A stretch of DNA of 64,000 nt from Flavobacterium swingsii (GCF_900111965.1 NZ_FOJT01000006.1:186001-250000); one strand, 5' to 3'. Counted from the stretch's first letter, positions 7,653 through 18,045 are shown. Translations and numbers: made by a program. The notes: a model not told the origin generated them from the sequence alone.

Positions 7653-9191
7653 ATGCCGTACAACGACCTAGAAATTGAAGTAGAAGAGAAAAAAGTATTA
7701 TACGATTATCAATCTCGCGACATTGATGCCATTTTTAGCAAAATGAACAATGTGGGCAACAACTACCACTTGTTGTATCAACTGCCAACAGGAGGAGGAA
7801 AGACTGTAATTTTTTCGGAAATTGTTCGTCGTTATTTAGAACTTTATGACAAAAAAGTAGTCGTTCTTACTCACCGAATAGAGCTTTGCAAACAAACTTC
7901 AAAAATGTTGAAAGGTTTTGATGTAAAAAACAAAATCATCAACTCTAAAATTAAAGAATTACCAGACCAAGACGAGTATTCGTGCTTTGTTGCGATGGTT
8001 GAAACTTTAAAAAACAGACTAAACGACGAGAAATTGCTAATAGACAATATTGGTTTAGTAATTATTGATGAAGCCCATTATAATTCGTTCAGAAAACTGT
8101 TAGGTTCGTTCAAAAATGCCTTTATTTTAGGAGTTACAGCGACGCCTTTAAGCTCGAATGTTAAGTTACCAATGTATGAAAACTACAAAGAACTGATAGT
8201 TGGTGATCCAATAAATAAACTAATCGAAAACGGATTTTTGGCAAAAGCCAATACTTACAGCTACGACGTAGGATTATCTAGTTTGAAAGTCGGAATAAAT
8301 GGCGATTATACTATCAAATCTTCAGACGAATTGTACTCGCAACTCGATATGCAAAATAAATTATTGCATTCGTACGAGGAAAAATCTAAAGGCAAGAAAA
8401 CCTTAATTTTCAATAACGGAATAAACACATCGTTATACGTTTACGAAACTTTTAAAGAAGCTAATTATCCTATAAAACACTTAGATAACACGACTTCTGC
8501 CGAAGACAGAAAAGATATTTTAACTTGGTTCAAACACACACCAGACGCCATTTTAACCTCGGTAGGAATCCTTACCACAGGTTTTGATGAGCCAACTGTC
8601 GAGACAATTATTATAAATCGTGCCACAAAATCACTAACATTATATTACCAAATGATTGGTCGTGGTTCTCGAAAATTGCCCAACAAAAACGAGTTTACAA
8701 TTATCGATTTAGGTAACAATGCTGCACGTTTCGGATTGTGGAGCGAACCTGTCGATTGGCAACATATTTTCAAATCTCCCGAATATTATCTAGATAATTT
8801 ACGTGAAGATGCCGAAATCGAATTGTATTTCAAATACCAAATGCCACCAGAATTGCGTGCAAAGTTTAGTAAAACAGATATCGTAACTTTCGATGTCGAT
8901 GCAGAACACAAACTAGCCATTTCTTTAAATTTACGTTCGAAAGTAGTACTCGAAAAATCGCTCGAACAACACGCAGAAATGTGTGTCGATAACACTGAGG
9001 AGCTTATAGATGCTAAGAATTTATCGAAAGAATTATACGATGATATCGAATGTCGCATGAAACGTTACACCAAATGTCTCAGCCAATGTAGCAAAAACTA
9101 CCGAGAATGGTTGGTCGAAGATTATAAGGTAAAATTATTACTTTTAGTAGGAAAAAAATACAGAGAAAAATTATTTGCACAAGAAGATTAA
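7653..9191 (+). CDS. DEAD/DEAH-box helicase, SSL2/RecG-like superfamily II
   Basis: This 512-residue ATP-dependent helicase has Walker A at residues ~44-51 (LPTGGGKT), a DEAH box near 139 (VIIDEAH), motif III GVTATP and, in the second RecA domain, TTGFDEP and the arginine-finger motif QMIGRGSR. The layout resembles the UvrB/type III restriction helicase-like proteins. The last ~130 residues form an accessory domain with a Cys-containing helix that I do not recognise. It stands alone; I see no methyltransferase or nuclease beside it that would make it a restriction system. Confidence 0.88.
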   Translation: MPYNDLEIEVEEKKVLYDYQSRDIDAIFSKMNNVGNNYHLLYQLPTGGGKTVIFSEIVRRYLELYDKKVVVLTHRIELCKQTSKMLKGFDVKNKIINSKIKELPDQDEYSCFVAMVETLKNRLNDEKLLIDNIGLVIIDEAHYNSFRKLLGSFKNAFILGVTATPLSSNVKLPMYENYKELIVGDPINKLIENGFLAKANTYSYDVGLSSLKVGINGDYTIKSSDELYSQLDMQNKLLHSYEEKSKGKKTLIFNNGINTSLYVYETFKEANYPIKHLDNTTSAEDRKDILTWFKHTPDAILTSVGILTTGFDEPTVETIIINRATKSLTLYYQMIGRGSRKLPNKNEFTIIDLGNNAARFGLWSEPVDWQHIFKSPEYYLDNLREDAEIELYFKYQMPPELRAKFSKTDIVTFDVDAEHKLAISLNLRSKVVLEKSLEQHAEMCVDNTEELIDAKNLSKELYDDIECRMKRYTKCLSQCSKNYREWLVEDYKVKLLLLVGKKYREKLFAQED

Positions 9192-9279
9192 GTGCAGTAA
9201 GCTTTAAGCAATATGCTTTAGGCAAAAATAATTCAACACTTGCTTACGGCTTATAGCTTTAAGCTTAAAGCATAAAAAT
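9192..9279. repeat. Word-repeat leader (ctttaagc-type) between two helicase genes
   Basis: The 88-base gap holds repeated words taagctttaagc, atgctttaggc, gcttatagctttaagc and ttaaagcat, an imperfect inverted array. It resembles the other word-repeat leaders here and ends directly before the ATG of the next gene. Confidence 0.6.
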
Positions 9280-10614
9280 ATGTCAAAACAATTCGCCAAT
9301 TTAGGAATATCAGAACCAATTATAAAAGCTTTAATCGATCTTAAAATTTCTGTTCCTACAGAAATTCAGGAAAAATCGATATCAGTTTTACTTTCCAGTC
9401 AAGACGATTTTATTGGATTAGCTAAAACAGGAACAGGAAAAACAGCTGCTTTTGGATTGCCTTTACTGCAATTAGTTGACACAAATAATAACAAAATACA
9501 AGCCGTAATATTAGTTCCAACCAGAGAATTAGGAAACCAGATATTTGCTAATTTAGAAGTTTTTTCTAAATATTTACCAGAAGTTTCTATAGCTTCTGTT
9601 TGTGGCGGAATCCCAATAAAACCTCAAATAGAACGTTTGCAACAAACCACTCATATTGTTGTAGCAACACCAGGAAGACTGATAGATTTAATAAAAAGAG
9701 GTGCCATAAACATCAAAGAAATTAAGTATTTAATCCTTGATGAAGCCGACGAAATGGCAACTGCACTCAAAGAGGGATTAGACGAAATTGCCATCGATTT
9801 ACCTAAAAACCGCAAAACTTGGTTATTCTCGGCAACTATGCCAGGAACTGTAAAGCAATTGGTACAAAACTATATGTCAAAAAAAGTGACACAAGTTAGT
9901 GCTAGCATGGAAATTGTTGGGAATTCGAGCATCAATCACGAATATATTGTAGTTGATCCAATTGAAAAATTAGAAGTTTTAATGCATTTTCTAACTTCAA
10001 AAGAAGGACAAAGAGGAATTATTTTCTGTAAAACTAAGGCTGCAGTCAACAAATTAGCTAAGAATTTAGCGATCAATCGTTTTTCATCTGGAGCAATCCA
10101 CGGAAGTTTAACACAACCAATCCGTGATAGAATCATGGATCAGTTTCGTGCTGGACATATTAACATATTAGTTGCTACGGATTTAGCAGCTCGTGGAATC
10201 GATGTAAAGGAAATTTCTTATGTTGTAAATTATCATTTGCCAGATGTTCATGAAACGTATGTTCACCGTAGCGGACGTACTGCAAGAGCTGGTGCTGACG
10301 GATTTTCATTAACCATTTTGCAACAAGAAGAAATCGCAGAAATTGCCGATTTTGAAAAAGCATTGGGAATTAAATTCAAAAAATTTCAAAAACCAAATGC
10401 AGAAAGCATCGAAGAAAATAATGCGTATTTGTGGGCAAAACAAATCTTCAAAACCAAACCAAATCATGAATTATCAAGTGATTTGAAAGATAAAATAAAA
10501 ACCGTTTTTCATCATCTAACTAAAGATGAATTGATTGAAAAATTAATGGCTAATTATTTTTTGCAAAATAAACCGGATACAACGCCAGTTGTAAAAAGGC
10601 AAAAAATGAAATAA
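9280..10614 (+). CDS. DEAD-box ATP-dependent RNA helicase
   Basis: This 444-residue RNA helicase carries the Q motif (FANLGISEPI, then PTEIQ), AKTGTGKT, PTREL, TPGR, LDEADEM, SAT, and in domain 2 ATDLAARGID and HRSGRTARAG. The core ends near residue 360. The remaining ~80 residues are a basic tail without an RGG or DbpA RNA-binding domain. It probably remodels structured mRNA or rRNA, for instance in ribosome assembly or cold adaptation. No operon partner is evident. Confidence 0.93.
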   Translation: MSKQFANLGISEPIIKALIDLKISVPTEIQEKSISVLLSSQDDFIGLAKTGTGKTAAFGLPLLQLVDTNNNKIQAVILVPTRELGNQIFANLEVFSKYLPEVSIASVCGGIPIKPQIERLQQTTHIVVATPGRLIDLIKRGAINIKEIKYLILDEADEMATALKEGLDEIAIDLPKNRKTWLFSATMPGTVKQLVQNYMSKKVTQVSASMEIVGNSSINHEYIVVDPIEKLEVLMHFLTSKEGQRGIIFCKTKAAVNKLAKNLAINRFSSGAIHGSLTQPIRDRIMDQFRAGHINILVATDLAARGIDVKEISYVVNYHLPDVHETYVHRSGRTARAGADGFSLTILQQEEIAEIADFEKALGIKFKKFQKPNAESIEENNAYLWAKQIFKTKPNHELSSDLKDKIKTVFHHLTKDELIEKLMANYFLQNKPDTTPVVKRQKMK

Positions 10615-10655
10615 AGCCTAAAAATCACCCATTTTGAATATGTAATCTATGTGAA

Positions 10656-10686
<31 letters not shown>

Positions 10687-10749
10687 GCAAATAAGGCTTT
10701 TTTCTTTGCAAATTTATCATAAATTTACAACATAGTAATCTATCCTATT

Positions 10750-12660
10750 ATGAAGAATTCAATTGCAGAAAGTGTTGCCAATTTTCTAAAAGATTATAAG
10801 CCTTTTAGTTTTTTAAGTTTTGAGGACTTAAAAAGTATTTCTAAAACGATTCGTGTAATTCATTTAGAAAAAAATCAAAAGCTTTTTCAAATCAATGATA
10901 CTTTGCATGACGTATTTTATGTCATGAATTCTGGTGTCATACATTTATCAGTAATTTCTGATGCCGAAGAAACTTTACTTAACAAATGTTATTCTGGCGA
11001 TGTTTTTGGTTTGCGTCCATTTTTCGCAAAGAATAATTACCAAATGACTGCAAAAACTAACGAAGAAGCCATTTTATACGCTATTCCTATCGAAAGTTTC
11101 AAACCATTCGTGGTTCAAAATACCGAAGTTTTACACTTTTTATTAGAAAGTTTTGCTCAAAACTCTAACAATTCAGCAGATAAAAACAATAATAAATTAA
11201 TTTCAGATTCTGTGCAATTATCTGAATTTCAGAATGATTTTTCATTTTTCCAAGCATTAACGTATAATAAAAAACCATTGGTTGTAAACTACGATCAAAC
11301 GATTCGTGAAGTTGCAACGCTAATGGCTGATAACTTATTAGATTCGGTATTTGTAAACAATGACAATAAATTAGTAGGTATTGTCACCGACGCTGATTTT
11401 AGAGGAAAAGTAGCTACAGGAAAGCAAGCAATTCAGTCGCATATCGACAAGATAATGACCCATGCAGTTATTACTGTTTCAGAAAATATTTCGCTAGCAG
11501 AAGCCCAATTGGTTATGCTTTCACATAAAGTACATCATTTATGCGTCACTATCGATGGTACGATTTATACTGATGTAAAAGGAGTTATTACTCAAAACGA
11601 TTTGGTTCAGGCTCAAGCCAATTCTCCAGGGGTTTTAATCAAAGAAATAAAACGTTCTACAAATCCTTCTGAATTAAAATCGACACGAAATTCTCTTGCA
11701 AATATCATACAGCAAGCGGTAACCAAAAATATTCCTTTGCAACATATTTTCAATGTTTCTGGCGAAATTACATTGGCAATTATTCGAAGAGCCATCGAAA
11801 TGAGTATTTTAGAATTAGGCTCCCCTCCTGTCCCATTTGCGTTCTTAAGCATAGGAAGCCAAGGGCGAAAAGAACAATTATTATTGACGGATCATGACAA
11901 TTTTTTAATATTTAATGATGTCGATATTCAGCAAGTTCGTGGTGTGAAAGATTATTTTAACCAATTGACGAAAAAAGTAAATGAGATTTTAGAAAAAGTT
12001 GGGTTTAAACATTGTGAATTTGGACACAATGCAAACAACCAAAATTATTCTAAGTCATTGACTGAATGGGAAAAACAATACGAAAGCTGGATTAATACTC
12101 CAGGTGAATTTACAAACGAACATTGTTCTATATTTTTTGATTATGAATTTGTTTTTGGTGACCAAAATTTAGAAAATAGTATAACCGAAACCATATTTAA
12201 AGCTAAAAACAAAGCCTTGTTTTTCGATTATTTGGGTAATGATGCACTAAAAAAGCCAGCACCACTTAATTTCTTCAAAAAGTTTAATGAGGAAGAAGAT
12301 GGTCAGCATAAAGACAAATTTAATATCAAATCGAAAGCAATAAATCAATTGGTTGATATTGCTCGTTTACTAGCTATTCATCATGGTTTAAGAGGGATTA
12401 ATAATACATTTTCGAGATACAAAGAATTAGCGATTAAGGATACTTCAAATACTGAAATTTATTTGAATGCCGCCGATACTTTCTTGCTTTTATCCAGATA
12501 TAGAACCCTTGAAGGACTTAAAAATGATAATTCTGGAGAATATATCGATTTAGAAAAAATATCTAAATCGGACAAAGAAAAACTAAAAGAATCTTTACAC
12601 GTTTTAAAAGATTTAGAAGAAATCGTAAAAGATACTTTTCAACTAACACAATTTTCGTAA
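10750..12660 (+). CDS. cNMP-binding / CBS / DUF294 putative nucleotidyltransferase
   Basis: This 636-residue regulatory protein has three parts. Residues ~15-135 form a cyclic-nucleotide-binding (CAP_ED) domain. Residues ~170-290 are two CBS motifs (VGIVTDADFRGKV, then KGVITQNDLVQAQ). From ~360 there is a DUF294 nucleotidyltransferase fold with GSQGRKEQ near residue 367 and TDHDN, as in GlnD-type enzymes, followed by the DUF294 C-terminal helical domain. Such proteins often neighbour a DnaQ-like gene and acetate uptake genes, as here (stop one base from the next ATG). It may sense adenylate state and modify or regulate acetate metabolism. Confidence 0.88.
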   Translation: MKNSIAESVANFLKDYKPFSFLSFEDLKSISKTIRVIHLEKNQKLFQINDTLHDVFYVMNSGVIHLSVISDAEETLLNKCYSGDVFGLRPFFAKNNYQMTAKTNEEAILYAIPIESFKPFVVQNTEVLHFLLESFAQNSNNSADKNNNKLISDSVQLSEFQNDFSFFQALTYNKKPLVVNYDQTIREVATLMADNLLDSVFVNNDNKLVGIVTDADFRGKVATGKQAIQSHIDKIMTHAVITVSENISLAEAQLVMLSHKVHHLCVTIDGTIYTDVKGVITQNDLVQAQANSPGVLIKEIKRSTNPSELKSTRNSLANIIQQAVTKNIPLQHIFNVSGEITLAIIRRAIEMSILELGSPPVPFAFLSIGSQGRKEQLLLTDHDNFLIFNDVDIQQVRGVKDYFNQLTKKVNEILEKVGFKHCEFGHNANNQNYSKSLTEWEKQYESWINTPGEFTNEHCSIFFDYEFVFGDQNLENSITETIFKAKNKALFFDYLGNDALKKPAPLNFFKKFNEEEDGQHKDKFNIKSKAINQLVDIARLLAIHHGLRGINNTFSRYKELAIKDTSNTEIYLNAADTFLLLSRYRTLEGLKNDNSGEYIDLEKISKSDKEKLKESLHVLKDLEEIVKDTFQLTQFS

Positions 12661-12661
12661 T

Positions 12662-13225
12662 ATGCTCGATTGGTTAAAAAACATAGGTAAAGATTACCCC
12701 GAATTCTGGAAAAATTACGTTCTTCAGTTTGAAACTCCAACTGCAAGAAAAGTAGCGTTGTATCTAGAAACAACGGGAATAAATTCTGTTAAAGATAGAA
12801 TTATATCTATTGGAGCCATTGCTATCGAAAATAATCAGATTCGTATAGAAAACTGTCTGGAAATCGAACTAAATAAAGCCGACATTTTAGAGGGTAAAGA
12901 TTTAAGTTACCAAGAAGTTCAGGCTATAGAAGCTTTAATAAATTTTATAGGAAATGCAACTCTGGTAGGGCATCGTATTCATTATGATATTGAAATTATT
13001 AATGAATATTTGTCTAAAATTCAAAGTGGTCGTCTAAAAAATGATTTATTTGATGTCGAAGTCATGCATAGCAAAATTATCGACCAAAATTCGAAACAAT
13101 TTTCATTAGTAGAATTATTATCTCTTTATAAAATAGATTCTCCACATATTGCAACCTCTGCAAATATCTCATTTTCAATCGCTATGTTGTTTTTGAAATT
13201 GAAAAGTAGATTGAAAATGGAGTAA
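12662..13225 (+). CDS. DnaQ-fold 3'-5' exonuclease-like protein, degenerate active site
   Basis: This 187-residue protein has an RNase H-like exonuclease fold: an ETTG motif near residue 38, GHRIHYD near 122 and a final His-containing motif near 159. Two of the usual metal ligands look lost. The first motif reads YLETTG where D-x-E-TTG is expected, and the last reads HIATSAN where H-x-A-x-x-D is expected. It may therefore bind nucleic acid or a protein partner without cutting. It lies one base after the DUF294 gene and probably works with it. Confidence 0.82.
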   Translation: MLDWLKNIGKDYPEFWKNYVLQFETPTARKVALYLETTGINSVKDRIISIGAIAIENNQIRIENCLEIELNKADILEGKDLSYQEVQAIEALINFIGNATLVGHRIHYDIEIINEYLSKIQSGRLKNDLFDVEVMHSKIIDQNSKQFSLVELLSLYKIDSPHIATSANISFSIAMLFLKLKSRLKME

Positions 13226-13257
13226 ATAAGTGCAATATTTAAAAACCTTAAATTTAT

Positions 13258-13719
13258 ATGAAATTATTTTTAACATTAATATTATTTTTTCTCTCTGTCA
13301 GTATTTACTCGCAGACAAATAATAATATCCATCGTATTATTTTTAGGCATAACAATTCAGTGGTTATAAATAGTGGAGTTGAAATATATTTCTTTAAAGA
13401 TTTTTATGATAAATTTTATATTGATGTTATAACATATAAATCGAAAAATAAATATTCTGTGAGCAATGAAAAAGCCTCAGATTTGATTAATGCGGTTTCT
13501 AAAATTTCTCCTATTGCCGTTGTACAAGAAGTTAGAAATTGTTTAGATGGAGGCAGGACTGAAATTGAATTTTCAACCTCAATAATTGCTGGAAACACAG
13601 TAAATTACTCAATATATTGTTTGAATATTGAAGATGAAAAAACTGCTTGGAGTGATTATTTAAATGCTGTAAATCTAATTTTAGATCTAGCAAAACTCAA
13701 ATTTTCTGATTTAGAATAA
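13258..13719 (+). CDS. Exported protein of unknown function
   Basis: This 153-residue protein has a signal peptide (MKLFLTLILFFLSVSIYSQ). The mature domain is ~134 residues with a single Cys pair candidate (CLDGG and YCLN). I recognise no family. It is the last plus-strand gene before the acs operon, which it meets end to end, and sits 32 bases after the exonuclease-like gene; whether it belongs to that operon is unclear. Confidence 0.7.
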   Translation: MKLFLTLILFFLSVSIYSQTNNNIHRIIFRHNNSVVINSGVEIYFFKDFYDKFYIDVITYKSKNKYSVSNEKASDLINAVSKISPIAVVQEVRNCLDGGRTEIEFSTSIIAGNTVNYSIYCLNIEDEKTAWSDYLNAVNLILDLAKLKFSDLE

Positions 13720-13817
13720 AAACGCCACATAACAATATTTTTTTGTTATTGTAGATTTGACAATCAGACTTTTTTACCAACAAGAGTTTTTTACAAATAG
13801 AAATCTATCATAAAAAA

Positions 13818-15725
13818 CTACAACTTCCCATCTTTTATCTCATCAACAATTTCAGGATTTAATAAAGTAGTGATATCACCAAAATTAGAAAAATCACCTT
13901 CAGCAATTTTGCGTAAAATGCGGCGCATAATTTTTCCAGAACGAGTTTTAGGTAAACCAGAAACAAACTGAATTTTATCTAACTTAGCAATAGGTCCAAT
14001 ATGGTCGGAAACGTGTTGGTTTATTTCTTTGGCAAGATTCGTTTTGTCACGCGTTTCTCCGCTTTCTTTTAGAATTACAAAACCATATAACGCATTTCCT
14101 TTTATATCATGAGGAAAACCAACAATAGCAGATTCTGCAACAGCAGGATGTTCATTTATAGCATCTTCTATTGGTGCAGTTCCTAAATTATGTCCAGAAA
14201 CAATAACTACATCATCTACTCTACCTGTAATTCTATAATACCCCACTTCGTCACGTAAAGCGCCGTCGCCAGTAAAATATTTTCCCGGAAAAGCAGAAAA
14301 ATAAGTTTCTTTATACCGCTGATGATCTCCCCAAATGGTTCTTGCAATTCCTGGCCACGGAAACTTAATACACAAACTTCCTGTCACTTGATTTCCTTCA
14401 ATTTCGTTGCGTTTTTCGTCCATCAAAACGGGTTGAATTCCTGGTAATGGTAACGATGCATAGGTTGGTTTTGTTGGGGTTACAAAGGCTATTGGCGAAA
14501 TCATAATACCACCAGTTTCGGTTTGCCACCAAGTATCTACCACTGGGCAACGCTTCCCTCCTACGTGATCGTTGTACCAATGCCAAGCTTCTTCATTAAT
14601 AGGTTCACCAACAGAACCAATGACTTTTAATGATTTTAATGGATATTTTTGCACATAAGACAAATTCTCTTTTGCCAAAGCACGAATGGCAGTTGGTGCC
14701 GTATAAAACTGAGTTACTTTATGTTTTTCAATCACTTCCCAAAAACGAGAAAAATCTGGATAAGATGGAACTCCTTCAAAAATTACGGTCGTAGCTCCAT
14801 TTAATAAAGGTCCGTAAAGTATATATGAATGACCAGTTATCCAACCAATATCGGCTGTACACCAAAAAACATCATTGTCTTCGTAATTAAAAACATTCTT
14901 GAAAGTATAAGCAGAATAAACCATATATCCAGCCGTTGTATGCACCATTCCTTTAGGTTTTCCTGTCGATCCCGAAGTATAAAGTATGAATAACGGATCT
15001 TCAGCATCCATAATTTCGGCAACATTATTATCGAGCGCTTCGTCTAAAAGTGGTTGTAACCAAATATCACGACCTTCTTTCATTTTCACGGAAGTATTGG
15101 TTCTTTTTGCCACCAAAACTTTAGCTACACAAGGACATTTTTCCAAGGCTTCATCGATAATTCCTTTCAAATCGATAGTTTTTTCGCCACGGAAACCTCC
15201 ATCGGAAGTAATGACCATTTTACATTCGGAATCATTTATTCTTGAGGCTACTGCTGAAGCAGAAAATCCCGCAAATACTACAGAATGTATGGCTCCAATT
15301 CTGGCACAAGCTAATGTTGCAATGGCTAATTCTGGAATCATAGGCAAATAAATACAAACTCTATCGCCTTTTGTAATGCCTTGTTCTCGCAACACATTTG
15401 CCATTTTAGAAACTCGTACATACAATTCGTTATACGAAATATGCAATGCTTCTTCGTTTGGATTATTCGGTTCGAAAATAATTGCTGTTTTTTCACCACG
15501 ACGAGCTAAATGTCTGTCTATACAGTTTTTTACGATGTTTACTTTTGCTCCTTTAAACCATTCGATTTTGGCTTCGGCCATATCAAATTCTACTACTTTT
15601 TCGCATTCTTGGTACCAAGTAAAGTTTTCGGAAGCAATTTTACCCCAAAATTTTCTTGGTTCACGAATAGATTTATTGTAATGTTTGAAGTATTGTTCTA
15701 GGTTTTGTATTTTATAATAACTCAT
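13818..15725 (-). CDS. acs: Acetyl-CoA synthetase
   Basis: This 635-residue AMP-forming enzyme converts acetate, ATP and CoA to acetyl-CoA. Visible motifs are the P-loop YTSGSTGKPKGM near residue 265, the DTWWQTETGG adenylate-binding motif, the YFTGDGA hinge region and the C-terminal KTRSGKIMRR with the catalytic lysine that is commonly acetylated. The N-terminus (FWGKIASENFTWYQECEKV) is typical of Acs. It follows a paralogue by 18 bases on the same strand and belongs to the short-chain fatty acid operon with the kinase and regulator. Confidence 0.95.
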   Translation of the reverse strand: MSYYKIQNLEQYFKHYNKSIREPRKFWGKIASENFTWYQECEKVVEFDMAEAKIEWFKGAKVNIVKNCIDRHLARRGEKTAIIFEPNNPNEEALHISYNELYVRVSKMANVLREQGITKGDRVCIYLPMIPELAIATLACARIGAIHSVVFAGFSASAVASRINDSECKMVITSDGGFRGEKTIDLKGIIDEALEKCPCVAKVLVAKRTNTSVKMKEGRDIWLQPLLDEALDNNVAEIMDAEDPLFILYTSGSTGKPKGMVHTTAGYMVYSAYTFKNVFNYEDNDVFWCTADIGWITGHSYILYGPLLNGATTVIFEGVPSYPDFSRFWEVIEKHKVTQFYTAPTAIRALAKENLSYVQKYPLKSLKVIGSVGEPINEEAWHWYNDHVGGKRCPVVDTWWQTETGGIMISPIAFVTPTKPTYASLPLPGIQPVLMDEKRNEIEGNQVTGSLCIKFPWPGIARTIWGDHQRYKETYFSAFPGKYFTGDGALRDEVGYYRITGRVDDVVIVSGHNLGTAPIEDAINEHPAVAESAIVGFPHDIKGNALYGFVILKESGETRDKTNLAKEINQHVSDHIGPIAKLDKIQFVSGLPKTRSGKIMRRILRKIAEGDFSNFGDITTLLNPEIVDEIKDGKL

Positions 15726-15743
15726 AACTATTCTTATTTTTTA

Positions 15744-17651
15744 TTAATTCTTTTTTTTGTTATAAACACCAATTTCATATTTTTTTAAAACATCTCTAAT
15801 TTCATCTATAATCTTTTCATCATCGATGGTTGATGGTGTTTGAAAATTTTCTCCATCTGCTATACTTCTCATTAATTTTCGAAGAATTTTTCCAGAACGT
15901 GTTTTAGGTAAATGATCTACAATAACTACATCTCGCAATGAAGCAACAGCTCCTATTTGTTGTCTTACCAATTTTACAATCTCTTGTTCTAATTGAAAAT
16001 GTTGGATCGATTCACCTGATTTATTAACTACTAATGCTAATGGAATTTGTCCTTTTAGATCATCATTAATTCCAATAACCGCACATTCAGCAACCGAATG
16101 ATGAGAAGAAACTATTTCTTCCATCTCGGCGGTAGATAACCGATGTCCTGCAACATTAATAACATCATCAACTCTACCTGTAATAAATATATAATCCTCA
16201 TCGTCTTTAAAACCACCATCGCCAGAAAAATAATAACCCGGAAATTTATTCAAATACCCCATTTTAAAACGTTCGGTATCACCCCATAAATCAAGCATTG
16301 TTCCAGGAGGTAACGGCAATTTAATAACAACATATCCTTCTTGATTTGGACCTAATTCTTGCCCATTTTCTCCAAAGATTCGAATGTCATAACCTGCAAC
16401 TGCTTTTCCGGCTGAACCAGGTTTTACAGGTAAAAACTCCACCCCCATCATATTAGCAATCATGGGCCACCCTGATTCGGTTTGCCACCAATGGTCTATT
16501 GCCGGAACAGGAATGTGTTCGTTATACCATTCTAAAGTAGCTACATCACAACGTTCTCCAGCTAAAAACTGAGTACGAAGACATGATAAATCATATTGCT
16601 TGATAAAGGCACCATTTGGATCTTCTTTTTTGATCGCTCTAATTGCTGTTGGAGCGGTAAACATTACTTTTACTTTATGTTCTGCAATAATTCTCCAAAA
16701 AGTAGATGCATCTGGTGTTTTAATTGGTTTTCCTTCAAAAATAATAGTCGCATTTCTGTTGATTAATGGACCATAAATAATAAAACTATGACCTACAACC
16801 CAGCCTACATCTGATGCAGCCCAAAAAACCTCATCTGGTTTCGCTCCATAAATATATTGCATTGAAAATTTAAGTGCAGTAGCATAACCTCCTGTATCTC
16901 TGACAATTCCTTTGGGTTTTCCTGTGGTGCCAGATGTATACAAAACATATAATGGATGAGTTGCATTTACGGGAACACATGGTGTCTCTTCAGAACCATA
17001 AACCAGTGCATCATAATCTACATCATATTTTTTGAAAGGAACTCTAGCTCCTAATTTTCTATTGAAAACGATAACTTTTTTGGGTTTATGTGACGACAAT
17101 TCTATAGCTTCATCAACCAGTGGTTTATAGGCTATTAATCTATCTACTTCTATTCCTGATGAAGCAGTAATAATACCTTTTGGTTTACAATCATCTATTC
17201 TAACAGCTAATTCGTGTGGTGCAAAACCACCAAAAACTACCGAATGTGTTACTCCAATTCTGGCACATGCCAATATAGCAAATGCTGCTTGCGGAATCAT
17301 TGGCATATAAATTACCGCTGTATCCCCTTTTTTAAATCCCAATGAAATCATTCCTCCTGCTAATTTAGCTACTTCAGTTTTTACATCATTAAAGGTATAT
17401 TTCTTTATAGTTTGTGTTACGGGTGAATCGTAAATTATGGCAATATTATCTCCATAACCGTCTTGAATATGTTTATCTAAAGTTAGATAGCAAATATTTA
17501 ATTCTCCATCTTTAAACCAAAGAGGATAATTATTTTCATCTTTTGATAAAATGATTGATGGCTTACTATACCATTCGATTTGATTTGCTTGATCTTCCCA
17601 AAAGGCTTCAGGAGATTGAATACTTTGATTGTAAAATTCTTTATAAATCAT
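15744..17651 (-). CDS. Propionyl-CoA synthetase-type acyl-CoA ligase (PrpE/ACSS3-like)
   Basis: This second AMP-forming ligase also has 635 residues but differs from Acs. The P-loop is YTSGTTGKPKGIVRDTGGY, and NATIIFEGKPI with TPDASTFWR is characteristic of propionyl-CoA synthetases. The WWQTESGW adenylate motif and the catalytic C-terminal KTRSGKILRK are intact. It likely activates propionate or another C3-C4 acid. It lies between acs and the response regulator (28-base gap), suggesting shared control. Confidence 0.87.
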   Translation of the reverse strand: MIYKEFYNQSIQSPEAFWEDQANQIEWYSKPSIILSKDENNYPLWFKDGELNICYLTLDKHIQDGYGDNIAIIYDSPVTQTIKKYTFNDVKTEVAKLAGGMISLGFKKGDTAVIYMPMIPQAAFAILACARIGVTHSVVFGGFAPHELAVRIDDCKPKGIITASSGIEVDRLIAYKPLVDEAIELSSHKPKKVIVFNRKLGARVPFKKYDVDYDALVYGSEETPCVPVNATHPLYVLYTSGTTGKPKGIVRDTGGYATALKFSMQYIYGAKPDEVFWAASDVGWVVGHSFIIYGPLINRNATIIFEGKPIKTPDASTFWRIIAEHKVKVMFTAPTAIRAIKKEDPNGAFIKQYDLSCLRTQFLAGERCDVATLEWYNEHIPVPAIDHWWQTESGWPMIANMMGVEFLPVKPGSAGKAVAGYDIRIFGENGQELGPNQEGYVVIKLPLPPGTMLDLWGDTERFKMGYLNKFPGYYFSGDGGFKDDEDYIFITGRVDDVINVAGHRLSTAEMEEIVSSHHSVAECAVIGINDDLKGQIPLALVVNKSGESIQHFQLEQEIVKLVRQQIGAVASLRDVVIVDHLPKTRSGKILRKLMRSIADGENFQTPSTIDDEKIIDEIRDVLKKYEIGVYNKKKN

Positions 17652-17679
17652 TGTTATTATGATGTCTATATTTATTGAA

Positions 17680-18045
17680 TCAGTTTTCTAAAAGCTCACT
17701 TACTTGATCTACAATTTTTTTTATAGAGAAAGGTTTTGTCATATAAGCATTAGCACCAAGCGACAATCCTTTTGCTATATCACTTTCTTTATTTTTGGCC
17801 GAAAGAAAAATGACTTTGGTATGTTTCAGATTATCCTCTTTTTTAATTTGTTCTAAGGTAGCGTAACCATCAACCATTGGCATCATAATATCCAAAATAA
17901 TAACATCTGGATAATTTGTTTTTAGAATATCTAAAGCTTCTTGTCCGTCACGTGCAATAAATACTTGATAATTATTTTTTTTGAATGTATATTCAAGAGC
18001 CATTACAATGTTTGGTTCATCATCAACAATTAAAATTTTTTTCAT
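17680..18045 (-). CDS. Single-domain response regulator
   Basis: This 121-residue receiver domain stands alone, without a DNA-binding output domain. The phosphorylation site Asp52 (ILDIMMP), the acidic pair in VDDEP (residues 8-10) and Lys104 (TKPF) are all present. It is the likely target of the symporter-kinase encoded six bases upstream. With no output domain it should act by protein contact or pass phosphate on. Confidence 0.94.
   Translation of the reverse strand: MKKILIVDDEPNIVMALEYTFKKNNYQVFIARDGQEALDILKTNYPDVIILDIMMPMVDGYATLEQIKKEDNLKHTKVIFLSAKNKESDIAKGLSLGANAYMTKPFSIKKIVDQVSELLEN

Noticed and set aside
7653..9191. Restriction-modification or anti-phage defence helicase
   Set aside because: The helicase lacks any neighbouring methyltransferase, nuclease or defence gene; the next gene is a plain RNA helicase.
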